Below are positions 29,424 to 38,450 of a DNA stretch of 64,000 nt, one piece after another (positions within the stretch are counted from its first letter, which is position 1; the number at the start of each line of letters is the position of its first letter). Source of the DNA: Thermodesulfobacterium hydrogeniphilum (lineage in GTDB: Bacteria; Desulfobacterota; Thermodesulfobacteria; Thermodesulfobacteriales; Thermodesulfobacteriaceae). The stretch is taken from contig NZ_JQKW01000007.1 in the NCBI RefSeq assembly GCF_000746255.1, positions 124,001 to 188,000 on the forward strand. The letters are read 5' to 3'. A program made the translations under genes and the position numbers. A model generated the notes under the pieces. It worked only from the letters and a program-made list of their open reading frames with translations. It was not told where the DNA came from and did no database searches.

Positions 29424-30371
29424 TTGAATTCTAAAAAATTTAAATTAGCCATTTCAATGGGATGTCCTGCAGGGATAGGTCCTGAAATTATAATAAAATC
29501 TCTAAACTATTTTAAAGAACAACCTCACCTTTTAGAACAAATTTTAATTATTGGAGACAAAAAGGTTCTTTCTAAAACTGCTCAAAGATTAAATTTAGAA
29601 ATTCCAAAAGTTGAAATTTTATCTATTTCTGAGCTTGAAGTGGATCCTGGAAAACCCACTATAGAGACTTCTAAAGCCATGGCTCAATATGTTAAAACAG
29701 CTATAGATCTTGCTAAAAAGGGAGAAATTCAGGCTATTGTCACAGGTCCTATCACGAAGGAAGGTTTGATTAAAGCTGGAATTCCTTACGCAGGTCATAC
29801 AGATTGGTTAGCAAAAGAATTAGGTGTAGATGAGTATGTTATGGCTTTTTATGGAGATAAAATGATAGTATCCTTAGTAACCACTCATATACCCTTAAAA
29901 GAAGTTCCTGAGAGTATAAATTCTGAAAGAATATTTAAAGTAGCTAAACTTTCCTATGAATTTTTAAATAAATTAGATAAAAAGGATGCTAAAATAGCTC
30001 TTTGTGGTTTAAATCCTCATGCAGGAGAAGCAGGACTTTTAGGAGATGAAGAGCAAATGATTATAAAAGAAGCTGTGGATAAATGTAAAAAAGAAAAAAT
30101 CCCTATTTATGGTCCCTTTCCTTCTGATAGTTTGTTTTATTGGGCTTATAAAGGTAGATACGACTTAGTAATAGCTCTTTATCATGATCAAGGTTTAATT
30201 CCTTTCAAACTCATTCATTTTGAAGATGGAGTTAATATAACCTTGGGACTTCCTATTATAAGAACATCTCCTTGCCATGGCACAGCTTATGATATAGCTG
30301 GTAAGGGTATAGCCAATCCCACAAGTTTTGTTTCAGCTCTAAAATTAGCTTATAAGTTGCTCCATAATTAA
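29424..30371 (+). CDS. pdxA: 4-hydroxythreonine-4-phosphate dehydrogenase
   Basis: 315 residues. NAD-dependent oxidation in DXP-dependent pyridoxal 5'-phosphate synthesis. Signatures: MGCPAGIGPEII, TGPITKEGL, YAGHTDWLA (metal His), CGLNPHAGEAGLLG, ALYHDQGLIPFKL and the C-terminal RTSPCHGTAYDIAGKG. The start is TTG 29424, with AAGGAGA 7 nt upstream; no in-frame ATG lies before the conserved start. It is the first gene after the dnaK terminator. Confidence 0.95.
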   Translation: MNSKKFKLAISMGCPAGIGPEIIIKSLNYFKEQPHLLEQILIIGDKKVLSKTAQRLNLEIPKVEILSISELEVDPGKPTIETSKAMAQYVKTAIDLAKKGEIQAIVTGPITKEGLIKAGIPYAGHTDWLAKELGVDEYVMAFYGDKMIVSLVTTHIPLKEVPESINSERIFKVAKLSYEFLNKLDKKDAKIALCGLNPHAGEAGLLGDEEQMIIKEAVDKCKKEKIPIYGPFPSDSLFYWAYKGRYDLVIALYHDQGLIPFKLIHFEDGVNITLGLPIIRTSPCHGTAYDIAGKGIANPTSFVSALKLAYKLLHN

Positions 30372-30416
30372 TTAGCTTGATTTTTTCTTTAACCAATTTA
30401 AAATTTTAAACCTAAT

Positions 30417-33400
30417 ATGAAAAAAAAATTAACTTTTATTTTTTTTGGATTTTTTCTTTTTTTTGTTTTATTTTTTATTTTAATAATCTCAAATTTAAAC
30501 AATATTTTAAATCATCCTAAATTTCATCAAAAATTGGAAAAATTTTTTAGAAATAATTATCATATAGATTTAAAATATGATCAAATAAATGTAAATCTAT
30601 CAAAAGGTGAAGTTAGTCTGAAAAATTTTTATTTTAAATCTAAAATTTATAAACTTTCTGTACCTCAAGGTTATTTAAACTTTTCTTTCTCAAAAATTTT
30701 AAAACTTAATTTTTATCCTGAAGAAATTCGGGTTTCAAATATACATTTTGAAAAACATTTTGTAAAAAAAATTTTTAACCTGAGAAAATTGATTCAAACT
30801 TTGCATAAGTTATCTCCTTTATATTTAACAGTTACAAATGCAACTATAAATTATGAAATAAAATCTGGATGGTTTAATTTTAAAGATGCAGATTTGAAAT
30901 TAAGAATAGGGAAAAAACAGGTTTTATATGAGGCTAAGGCTAAATCAAATATTTTTAAAGATGGTAATATAAAAGGAAGATTTGATTATAAAAATATATT
31001 TTTAGAGAGTTTGGTAGATTTTAAAAATTTAGATCTTGCTAAGTTTAAAAAAATCTTAGATTTGGGTATATCTAAAACAGAAATTAAAAGGTTGAAAAGT
31101 GAGATAGTTTTGGAAAAAAAGACTTTAAATATAGCTTTTGTTGCTTTAGATCCTTATATAATTTTTAAAAAGATTCCCTTTCAAAAACTATTAGGAGGAT
31201 ATATAGAAGGTATAGTAGTTGCTGATAAGAAAGGTGTAGATATTAATTTAAATTTAATTAAATCAAAATTTCCGAAAATAAAAGGATCACTTCATATTAA
31301 AAAGAAAGATAATTATAAATTGATAGCTAATGCTGAAGAAGTAGATCTTTCCAGTATAAAAGATCTTGCTTTAAAATTGTTTCCAAAAAATAAAAGTATT
31401 AAAAAAATATTTAATATTGTCCAGAAAGGAATTTTATACGATTTAAAAATAGAAAATTCTGGAGATAACCTGAGAGCTCTTTTTAATGTCAAAAATTTAA
31501 GTTTAAAATCCTCTGTTAGCGGAGGTAATATTAGCTTAACTTTTTTGCCTTTTCCTATTAATGATATAAAAGGAAAATTGGCCTTTAAAGATCATTCCCT
31601 GTTTTTTAGTGGAAAAACACTTATAGATAAAAATATTGTGGGAAAAGTGGATAATTTAGAACTGAAATTTTTAAAAAAGAAAAAACCTTATTTAAAATTA
31701 AAAGGCACTTTTATAGGAGAGGCGGAGTCATTAAAAACTATTTTAATGAAGTTAAGTAAAAAATTAACAACATTAAAAGAATATAATTTTAAAGGATTGG
31801 TGAAAGGGAGAATAGAATTAAAAGGTCATACTTCTAAATCTGAGCTTAAAGGTGAAATAAAGGCTTATTTAAACAACTTTATGGCTAAAATACCTTATTA
31901 TAAAGATCTTATTTATATTAAAAAAGGAAGTATTTTTTATGATTTTGATACAGTAAAATTTAAAAATTTAAAAACATTTACTAAAAATATTTTTGTTGAC
32001 AATTTAAATTTAGTTTTTTATTTAAAAAATTCAGATTTTAATCTTTTGGCTGAAAATGCTACAATTTCTAAAGAAATTATCAGTAAAATAAAGAAAAGAT
32101 ATTCGGAAATAAAAAATATCTTTTCAAGATATAAGATAGATTTTCAAAAGATAAAAATAAATTCTTTAAGTTGGAATAGCAATTTGGATCTTATTTTAAA
32201 AGAAAGAGCTGATTTTAAAAATAATTTAAAGAAAAATCTTGTTTTAAGTGGAGTGATTTCAGGAGTAAAGGTAGAATATCCTTATAGAGGAGAAATCTTT
32301 GAATTAACAAGTCCTGAATTATCTTTTGAGTTTAATAAAGGTGTTATAAATATAAAAGAAAGCTTAATAAATTTAGAGGATTCTCCTTTTAAGATCAATG
32401 GAACTATTAAAGATAATAAAATTGAAATAAAAGGAACAGGACAAATAAATAAAATATTAAAAAATAAAATAGAAAATCTAATAAAATTACCTAAGAAGTA
32501 TGATTTAAAAGATCCTATTAAGGTTTCTTTTTTAGATTTTGTTTATGATAACGGAACCTTTTCTCACTCCGGAGAATATATCATATCTAAAAATTATTTA
32601 AAACTTGATTTTAAAAAAGATAAAAAGATAAATTGTAAATTAAAATGGATAAGCAATGGTACAGATTTTAAAATAAATTTAACTCAAAAATTTAAAAATA
32701 TCATAGTTAAAACTAAAGGCAATCTTGATCTGAGTGATATTAATCATGTGTTTAAAAATTTAGGTTATAAGTTAAAAGGCAAATTAGAAAGCTCAATTTA
32801 TTTAACTTTACCTGTAAATATTAAGATTAAAAATTTGAAAGAATTAAGCAATTTCTATCTAAACAACTTAATATTTGGAGATAAAAGTTACTTAAAAATT
32901 AAAAATGCTATAATAAAGTTTCCTGATAATAAAATTTTGAGTCTTAATTTAACAAGCAGTTTTTATAAAAAGGTGCTAAAAATTTCCAATTTTTCAATAA
33001 AATGGAATGGGTCCTTAGTTAAAGGCGACTTTAAGATTAATAAAAAACCTGATTATTTTTATTTAACAGGGAATTTAAAAGGAAAGGAGGTAAATTTAAA
33101 GAAATTATTAACGAAAAAAGAAAAGAAAAATAAATCTAATAGTTTTTTGGGCTTCTTGGATGGTATTCCTTTAATAGCTGATTTGAATGTAGAAGTAGGA
33201 AAATTAATTTTTCCTACTTCTCATTATATTGAAGATTTACGAACCGATGTATTTTTAGATAATACAAATAAAATTTTAATAATCAATCTACCTGAAGCAA
33301 ATTTCTGTGGACTTAAATTACAGGCTATTTATGAAAAAGAATTAAATAAACAGGATTTATATATAAAAATTTTACCATCTCAGGGTGATTTTTTGGACCT

Positions 33401-34082
33401 TTTTTCTTGTTTATATCCAGAAGAAATGCCAAAAGTAATTTTAGAAGGTCCTTATAAAATAAGAGGATATATCTATGCAGAAGGAGATCAGAAGGATTTG
33501 CTTAAAAAAAGCACAGGTGAAATAGAGGTTAGAGGTAAAAAGGGATATATTTATAGAGCACCTTTATTAGCCAGACTTTTTGGTTTTTTAAGTCCAATTG
33601 ATCTTTTCCAAGGAAAGATACCTAATTTAGAAAACAATCTTTTAGCTTATGAAGAGTTAGACATAAAAGGTGTATTAAAAGATTTAACTTTAAGATTAAA
33701 AAATGCTTTTCTTTCTGCTACAGGATTCAGACTTTTTGGAAAAGGGACTATAAATTTTATTAATAAAAAGTTAAATTTAACTTTTTATGTTTCACCTTTT
33801 AAAACTTTGGATATAATTTTAGAAAATATCCCATTTTTAGGAAAAAGGATTTTAGGAAAACAAAGAATGTTGATTTATTTGCCTTTAGAAGTGGTTGGAA
33901 CCTATGATAATTATCAAATAATCCCATTGCATCCAAGTAGCATAGGTAAAGGATTTTTTGATTTTATTTTTAGAATCTTTGGTATTCCCGAAGAATTTTA
34001 TAAAAACAAATCAATTATAAACAAGTTTGAAAGAAAAGAATGGTTAAAGGAAAAGAATGAGAGAAAACTTCAAAATCCCTGA
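30417..34082 (+). CDS. Giant AsmA/YhdP-like membrane-anchored protein
   Basis: 1221 residues. One N-terminal membrane anchor (FIFFGFFLFFVLFFILIIS) and then a very long, beta-rich, Lys/Asn/Ile/Phe-rich repetitive body, ending in an AsmA-like C-terminal region (GKKGYIYRAPLLARLFGFLSPIDLFQG, FRLFGKGTINF, PFLGKRILG). This architecture matches the AsmA/YhdP/TamB superfamily of periplasm-spanning bridge proteins implicated in phospholipid transport to the outer membrane; the transport role here is inferred. Extreme A+T bias. Overlaps the pseudouridine synthase start by 26 nt. Confidence 0.8.
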   Translation: MKKKLTFIFFGFFLFFVLFFILIISNLNNILNHPKFHQKLEKFFRNNYHIDLKYDQINVNLSKGEVSLKNFYFKSKIYKLSVPQGYLNFSFSKILKLNFYPEEIRVSNIHFEKHFVKKIFNLRKLIQTLHKLSPLYLTVTNATINYEIKSGWFNFKDADLKLRIGKKQVLYEAKAKSNIFKDGNIKGRFDYKNIFLESLVDFKNLDLAKFKKILDLGISKTEIKRLKSEIVLEKKTLNIAFVALDPYIIFKKIPFQKLLGGYIEGIVVADKKGVDINLNLIKSKFPKIKGSLHIKKKDNYKLIANAEEVDLSSIKDLALKLFPKNKSIKKIFNIVQKGILYDLKIENSGDNLRALFNVKNLSLKSSVSGGNISLTFLPFPINDIKGKLAFKDHSLFFSGKTLIDKNIVGKVDNLELKFLKKKKPYLKLKGTFIGEAESLKTILMKLSKKLTTLKEYNFKGLVKGRIELKGHTSKSELKGEIKAYLNNFMAKIPYYKDLIYIKKGSIFYDFDTVKFKNLKTFTKNIFVDNLNLVFYLKNSDFNLLAENATISKEIISKIKKRYSEIKNIFSRYKIDFQKIKINSLSWNSNLDLILKERADFKNNLKKNLVLSGVISGVKVEYPYRGEIFELTSPELSFEFNKGVINIKESLINLEDSPFKINGTIKDNKIEIKGTGQINKILKNKIENLIKLPKKYDLKDPIKVSFLDFVYDNGTFSHSGEYIISKNYLKLDFKKDKKINCKLKWISNGTDFKINLTQKFKNIIVKTKGNLDLSDINHVFKNLGYKLKGKLESSIYLTLPVNIKIKNLKELSNFYLNNLIFGDKSYLKIKNAIIKFPDNKILSLNLTSSFYKKVLKISNFSIKWNGSLVKGDFKINKKPDYFYLTGNLKGKEVNLKKLLTKKEKKNKSNSFLGFLDGIPLIADLNVEVGKLIFPTSHYIEDLRTDVFLDNTNKILIINLPEANFCGLKLQAIYEKELNKQDLYIKILPSQGDFLDLFSCLYPEEMPKVILEGPYKIRGYIYAEGDQKDLLKKSTGEIEVRGKKGYIYRAPLLARLFGFLSPIDLFQGKIPNLENNLLAYEELDIKGVLKDLTLRLKNAFLSATGFRLFGKGTINFINKKLNLTFYVSPFKTLDIILENIPFLGKRILGKQRMLIYLPLEVVGTYDNYQIIPLHPSSIGKGFFDFIFRIFGIPEEFYKNKSIINKFERKEWLKEKNERKLQNP

Positions 34083-34809
34083 GATTTTATATGAGGATAA
34101 ATATATATTAATTGTAAATAAACCTGCGGGTTTAATAGTCCAGGGTGCTTATAAAAAAGAGGAATCCTTTTTAGATTTAATTAAAAGTTTTATTAAGGAA
34201 AGAGATAAAAAACCTGGAAATGTATTTTTAGGGGTGGTTCACAGGCTTGATAAATTAGTTTCTGGAGCTTTGATTTGGGCCAAAAGAAGTAAAATAGCTA
34301 AAAGGTTATTTGAAAGCTTTCAAAAAAAAGAAGTTTTTAAAATTTATTTAGCTGAGGTTGAGGGTTGTTTAGAAGGAGAAGGATTATGGGAAAATTATCT
34401 TTTATGGGATGAAAGAAAAAGAAAAACTTTAGTTTTTAATAATGAAAAGAGACAGACTAAAAAAGCCATTACTTATTATTTTAGCCTTGAAGTTTCTAAA
34501 AAAAGTAATATTTTACTTATACCTTTAACAGGAAGAAAACATCAATTAAGAGCTGTTTTAAGTAAAAAGGGATTTCCTATTGTAGGAGATTTGAAATATG
34601 GTTCAAAAATAAAAATAAAAAATGGTAAAGCCATTTTGTTACATGCTTTATTTTTGAAATTTCCTCACCCTATGACAAAAGAAAATCTTGAAATAATAGC
34701 TCCTCTTCCTGAATATTTTTCTGCAAAAGGTCTTGACAAAAAACTAAATTTGGAGTTTCTTAATAAAATATTAAATAGATTTGAAGAGGTTTGTTGTGTG
34801 TCAGGCTAA
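34057..34809 (+). CDS. RluA-family pseudouridine synthase
   Basis: 250 residues. VVHRLDKLVSGALIWAK contains the catalytic Asp (HRLD), preceded by NKPAGLIVQGA and followed by TGRKHQLRAVLSKKGFPIVGDLKYG. The family isomerises uridine in 23S rRNA or tRNA. No S4 domain is present at the N-terminus, so a RluC/RluD assignment cannot be made. The ATG lies inside the AsmA-like gene end. Confidence 0.9.
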   Translation: MRENFKIPEILYEDKYILIVNKPAGLIVQGAYKKEESFLDLIKSFIKERDKKPGNVFLGVVHRLDKLVSGALIWAKRSKIAKRLFESFQKKEVFKIYLAEVEGCLEGEGLWENYLLWDERKRKTLVFNNEKRQTKKAITYYFSLEVSKKSNILLIPLTGRKHQLRAVLSKKGFPIVGDLKYGSKIKIKNGKAILLHALFLKFPHPMTKENLEIIAPLPEYFSAKGLDKKLNLEFLNKILNRFEEVCCVSG

Positions 34810-34996
34810 AATTTTTATAAAGGTAGGAGATGAGGAAAGAGAATATTGTAAAGATATAGATGAAATGGAACTTAAAGAGGATAAGATAATTTTAAAAAGT
34901 CTTTTTGAAGAACCTAAGATAGTTAAAGGAAAAATAAAGTATATTAATTTTTTAAAAGCAAAGGTGGTGATAGAATCCGATGAGTTCCCAAAATAA
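34796..34996 (+). CDS. CooT-like small nickel-binding protein
   Basis: 66 residues starting MCQAKIFIKV. The N-terminal Met-Cys and small beta-barrel pattern (EEREYCKDIDEMELKEDKIILKSLFEEPKIVKGKIKYINFLKAKVVIE) match the CooT family, in which Cys2 binds nickel. The start is GTG 34796, with GAAGAGG upstream, because it places Cys at position 2; a TTG at 34781 would add five non-conserved residues. Cys18 is a second possible ligand. It overlaps the preceding gene end. Role in nickel enzyme maturation is inferred from the family. Confidence 0.75.
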   Translation: MCQAKIFIKVGDEEREYCKDIDEMELKEDKIILKSLFEEPKIVKGKIKYINFLKAKVVIESDEFPK

Positions 34997-35177
34997 CAGA
35001 AAAGATCAAAAAGAATCAGAAATTCCTGTTCTTTGTGCAACTTGTGCCTGGAGAGAATTCTGCTCTAAAAAGTTCAGTATGGATAATACCAAACCCTTTA
35101 AATGTCCTGATTATTCCCCTGACTATACCCTTTTAAAAAAGAAAAAGGAGTCAGAAGTTGATAAGAAGGAAGATTAG
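34980..35177 (+). CDS. Four-cysteine mini-protein, unrecognised
   Basis: 65 residues. Four Cys in the order CATCAWREFC...KC, with W and FC characteristic of small metal- or cluster-binding proteins, and a Lys/Glu-rich tail. It overlaps the CooT-like gene by 17 nt and argS by 20 nt, so it is co-translated. I recognise no named family; zinc or iron-sulfur binding is a guess from the Cys pattern. GTGGTGATAG upstream is a modest ribosome-binding site. Confidence 0.65.
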   Translation: MSSQNNRKDQKESEIPVLCATCAWREFCSKKFSMDNTKPFKCPDYSPDYTLLKKKKESEVDKKED

Positions 35178-36810
35178 GGAATTAATAGAAAATAAAATTA
35201 ACGAATTATTTGGAAGTATTTCAGATTTGATTTTTGAGGTAGAAAAACCGAAAAGAGAAATTTATGGAGATTATGCTACTAATGTAGCTTTAGTTTTAAA
35301 AAACAGATTAAACAAATCACCTTTAGAAATTGCTCAAAAGTTAGCTCAAGAGTTTGAAAAAGAAACTAAAATTTTTTCCAAAATAGAGGTAGTGAAACCG
35401 GGTTTTATAAATTTCTGGATTTCTCAAAATTATTATATAGAAAATTTAAAGAAAATTTTAGAAAAAAAAGAAGAATATGGCAAAATTGATCTTGGTCATG
35501 GTAAGAAAGTTTTAATAGAGTTTGTTTCAGCTAATCCTACAGGACCTCTTCATATAGGGCATGGGAGAGGAGCAGCTTATGGAGATTCTTTAGCAAGAAT
35601 TTTAGATTTTACAGGGTATAATGTAACAAAAGAATATTATATAAATAATAAAGGAACTCAAATGATTATTTTAGGAGCGTCAGTTTATTTAAGAGCAAAA
35701 GAGTTATCAGGAGAAAAGATAGAATTTCCAGAAAACTATTATAAAGGCGCTTATATATATGATATAGCTAAGGAAGCTTTGAAGCTTTATCCTGATTTAC
35801 TTTCTATGGAAGAAGAAAAGGCTATAGAACTTTGTAAAGAACTTGCCATTAAAATTATTCTGGAAGATATAAAAAATGACTTAGAAAGATTTAGAGTGAT
35901 TTATGATAATTGGTATTCAGAAACTGGATTATATGAAAAAAATAAGGTAGAGGAGGTTATAAATTATTTAAAAGAAAAGGGTTTAATCTATGAAAAAGAG
36001 GGAGCTATTTGGTTTAAGTCGTCTTTATTTGGAGATGAAAAAGATAGGGTAATAATTCGTTCTAATAAAGAATATACTTATTTTGCTGGAGATATTGCTT
36101 ATCATTATGAAAAATTTAAAGAAAGAGGTTTTGATTTATGTATAAATATATGGGGAGCAGATCATCATGGTTATGTAAAAAGACTAAAGGCAGCTTTAAA
36201 AGCTTTTGATATTGATCCTGAAAAATTACAGATAATACTTATCCAAATGGTAAATTTAATTGAAGGAGGAGAAATAAAGAGTATGTCAACTCGCCAGGGG
36301 GAATTTGTAGAATTAAAAGAACTATTAAATGAAGTTGGAGCAGATGCTACTAGATTTATTTTTCTTTCTCGCTCAGCAGATTCTCCTTTAGATTTTGATA
36401 TAGACCTTGCTAAAAAACAATCTCAAGAAAATCCTGTTTATTATGTTCAGTATGCTCATGCCCGTATTTGTAGTATCTTTGAAAAAGCCAAAGAAAATGG
36501 CTGGGATGAATTTAATTGGGGAAGGGCCAATTGGGAGTTTTTATCTAATAAAGAAGAATTAGATCTTTTGAAAAAATTAGATGAATTTCAGGATGTGGTG
36601 GAAAGTGCTAGCAGTTTGTATGCACCTTATAAACTTACTTATTATTTACTTGAGCTTGCCAAGGAGTTTCATGAATATTATTCTAAATATAGAGTATTAT
36701 CCGAAGATAAAGAATTAACTTTAGCCCGTTTAGGTTTGTGTATGGGTTGTAAAATTGTGCTTAAAAATGCCTTAAATTTATTAGGAGTTTCAGCTCCTAA
36801 AAAAATGTAA
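35158..36810 (+). CDS. argS: Arginyl-tRNA synthetase
   Basis: 550 residues, class I. N-terminal Add-1 domain (YGDYATNVALVLKN), HIGH motif in SANPTGPLHIGHGRGAAYGD, KMSK-like SMSTRQGEFVELKEL (KMST variant common in ArgRS), and the C-terminal anticodon-binding DALR domain (YVQYAHARICSIF). Start TTG 35158 has AAGGAG at 7 nt and gives the expected N-terminus; no in-frame ATG exists nearby. Confidence 0.97.
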   Translation: MIRRKIRELIENKINELFGSISDLIFEVEKPKREIYGDYATNVALVLKNRLNKSPLEIAQKLAQEFEKETKIFSKIEVVKPGFINFWISQNYYIENLKKILEKKEEYGKIDLGHGKKVLIEFVSANPTGPLHIGHGRGAAYGDSLARILDFTGYNVTKEYYINNKGTQMIILGASVYLRAKELSGEKIEFPENYYKGAYIYDIAKEALKLYPDLLSMEEEKAIELCKELAIKIILEDIKNDLERFRVIYDNWYSETGLYEKNKVEEVINYLKEKGLIYEKEGAIWFKSSLFGDEKDRVIIRSNKEYTYFAGDIAYHYEKFKERGFDLCINIWGADHHGYVKRLKAALKAFDIDPEKLQIILIQMVNLIEGGEIKSMSTRQGEFVELKELLNEVGADATRFIFLSRSADSPLDFDIDLAKKQSQENPVYYVQYAHARICSIFEKAKENGWDEFNWGRANWEFLSNKEELDLLKKLDEFQDVVESASSLYAPYKLTYYLLELAKEFHEYYSKYRVLSEDKELTLARLGLCMGCKIVLKNALNLLGVSAPKKM

Positions 36811-36826
36811 AGGAGGAGGGACAATT

Positions 36827-37498
36827 ATGGGAGAAAACAAAGTGAAAATAGAAGTGAGCAAATTAACATTGGTTTTTATTATTTTATTCGGTTTATGTAT
36901 TATTATTTGGAGCTTTATTATAGGAATTTGGGTAGGAACTAAAATTGGTGTTAAAGAAGAGAATATAGCTTTGGAAGAAAAGGGTAAAAGTTTAGAGATT
37001 CCTTCTCCGGTTGCTCCTGTAGCACCATCTTCTAATAAAACTGAGGTTGGTAAAGCTCCTATCTTTTTACCTTCTCAACCCTCTGCAAAAATATCAAAAA
37101 GCTCTACACATGCTCATAAAATGGTAACCTCTAAAAAAGTTAAAAAGAAAATTTCTGTAAGTTCAAGAAAAGAGGTAAAAGAAACAGAACAACCTTCATC
37201 TAAATATACTAAAAAAGAAGTAGCGTATATAGCTTCTCAGATAAAAAATAAGAGTTTTTGTTATGCTATTCAAATAGGTGCATTTTCAAATAAAAAATCT
37301 GCAGAAAAGATGAAGAAGTTAGCAGAAAACAAAGGATATAAAACTGTTATAAAATCTGCTAAGATTAATGGGAAAGTTTTTTATAAAGTTTTTGTAGGAG
37401 AATACCTTTCCAAAAATGAGGCTAAAAAGTATATTTCTGAGGTTTCAAAAGATTTAGGAGTTAATAAACCTTTTGTAGTTAAAATAGAAAAATGGTAA
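36827..37498 (+). CDS. SPOR-domain membrane protein
   Basis: 223 residues. Short cytoplasmic N-terminus, one membrane segment (LTLVFIILFGLCIIIWSFIIGIWVG), a Pro/Ser/Lys-rich linker (70-140) and a C-terminal SPOR repeat (YAIQIGAFSNKKSAEKMKKLA...YKVFVGEYLSKNEAKKYI). SPOR domains bind denuded septal peptidoglycan, so a role near the division site is likely. AGGAGGAGG precedes ATG 36827. The stop overlaps the next ATG. Confidence 0.9.
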   Translation: MGENKVKIEVSKLTLVFIILFGLCIIIWSFIIGIWVGTKIGVKEENIALEEKGKSLEIPSPVAPVAPSSNKTEVGKAPIFLPSQPSAKISKSSTHAHKMVTSKKVKKKISVSSRKEVKETEQPSSKYTKKEVAYIASQIKNKSFCYAIQIGAFSNKKSAEKMKKLAENKGYKTVIKSAKINGKVFYKVFVGEYLSKNEAKKYISEVSKDLGVNKPFVVKIEKW

Positions 37499-37959
37499 GA
37501 AAGGCTAAATTATCAGATGTTAAATATATTTACAAATTAATTTCGCATTTTTCCAAGAGAGGAGATGTGATTCCCAGGCCTTTAATAGAACTGTATGAAC
37601 ATGTAAGAGATTTTTTTGTATACGAAGAGAGAGATTTGATTGTAGGGGCTTGTAGTTTACATATATGTTGGGAGGATTTAGCAGAGATAAGATCTTTGGT
37701 AGTAAGTGAGGAATATCAAAAAAAAGGTATAGGAGCTAAATTAGTAAAGGCTTGTGTAGAAGAGGCAAAAATTCTTGAGATACCTAAGGTTTTTGCTTTA
37801 ACAAGGGTACCTGAATTTTTTGAGAGGATGGGGTTTGAGAAGATTGATAAAAAGGAATTACCTCATAAGGTATGGGCTGATTGTGTGAGATGTCCCAAAT
37901 TTCCTGAGTGCGATGAGGTACCTGTAATGAAAGAAATTTTTAAAGGAACAACCCCTTGA
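37492..37959 (+). CDS. GNAT acetyltransferase, probable short-form N-acetylglutamate synthase
   Basis: 155 residues. GNAT fold with AEIRSLVVSEEYQKKGIGAKLVKACVEEA (acetyl-CoA loop KKGIGAKL). The C-terminal FERMGFEKIDKKELPHKVWADCVRCPKFPECDEVPVM, with the Cys-rich RCPKFPEC, resembles the short ArgA-type N-acetylglutamate synthases of sulfate reducers and relatives. It would start arginine synthesis; no arginine pathway genes are beside it although argS is two genes upstream. The function beyond GNAT is moderately certain. Confidence 0.78.
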   Translation: MVRKAKLSDVKYIYKLISHFSKRGDVIPRPLIELYEHVRDFFVYEERDLIVGACSLHICWEDLAEIRSLVVSEEYQKKGIGAKLVKACVEEAKILEIPKVFALTRVPEFFERMGFEKIDKKELPHKVWADCVRCPKFPECDEVPVMKEIFKGTTP

Positions 37960-37981
37960 CTTTTTTAAAAAATTATATAAA
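37956..37981 (+). promoter_or_regulatory. Candidate dsrC promoter
   Basis: TTGACT at 37956-37961 and TATAAA at 37976-37981 (spacer 14 nt, short). The 100-nt gap before dsrC is the only place for a promoter. Confidence 0.35.
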
Positions 37982-38062
37982 AATAAATTTTAAGTAATTG
38001 GATAAAATAATTTTAAAGATATTTAAAGACTTTACTAAAAAAATTAAAAGGAGGTGTGAAGT

Positions 38063-38383
38063 ATGCCAACAGTTGAGTACAAAGGTAAAGTATTTGAAGT
38101 TGATGAAGACGGATTTTTACAGGCTGGTCTTGATGCTTGGTGTCAAGAATGGGTTGAATATGTAAAAGAACAAGAAGGAATTCAGGAACTTACTGAAGAG
38201 CACTGGAAAGTAATTAATATTCTTCAGGACTATTACAAAAAGAATGGTGTTGCTCCTATGGTAAGAATTCTTTCTAAACTCACAGGATTTCCTTTAAAGA
38301 AAATTTATGAACTTTTTCCTTCTGGTCCTGGAAAAGGTGCTTGTAAGATGGCTGGTTTACCTAAACCTACTGGTTGCGTATAA
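38063..38383 (+). CDS. dsrC: DsrC, sulfur-trafficking partner of dissimilatory sulfite reductase
   Basis: 106 residues. C-terminal ACKMAGLPKPTGCV has both conserved Cys spaced by ten residues (CysB-x10-CysA), which separates true DsrC from TusE/RspA homologues that lack one of them. These Cys carry the trisulfide released by DsrAB for reduction at the membrane. FEVDEDGFLQAG and LTEEHWKVINILQDYY are family marks. Strong ribosome-binding site AAAAGGAGGTG. Monocistronic, apart from dsrAB, as in most sulfate reducers; a hairpin follows. Confidence 0.97.
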   Translation: MPTVEYKGKVFEVDEDGFLQAGLDAWCQEWVEYVKEQEGIQELTEEHWKVINILQDYYKKNGVAPMVRILSKLTGFPLKKIYELFPSGPGKGACKMAGLPKPTGCV

Positions 38384-38412
38384 AGGGCAGGTAAATTTTC
38401 AAATAGATTTTC

Positions 38413-38450
38413 AGAGGAGCAGAATTGTATTCTGCTCCTCTAATCTTATT
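38413..38450 (+). terminator. Perfect 12-bp hairpin behind dsrC (terminator and possible comEA regulator)
   Basis: AGAGGAGCAGAA (38413-38424) pairs perfectly with TTCTGCTCCTCT (38430-38441) over a TTGTA loop, followed by AATCTTATT. It sits 30 nt past the dsrC stop. The 5' arm is also the only Shine-Dalgarno-like sequence (AGAGGAG) for the following comEA-like gene, so the fold would hide it. Confidence 0.8.

Noticed and set aside
38307-38423. Longer frame for the ComEA-like gene starting at ATG 38307
   Set aside because: It overlaps dsrC by 77 nt, lacks a ribosome-binding site and adds a hydrophobic extension ahead of an already complete signal peptide.
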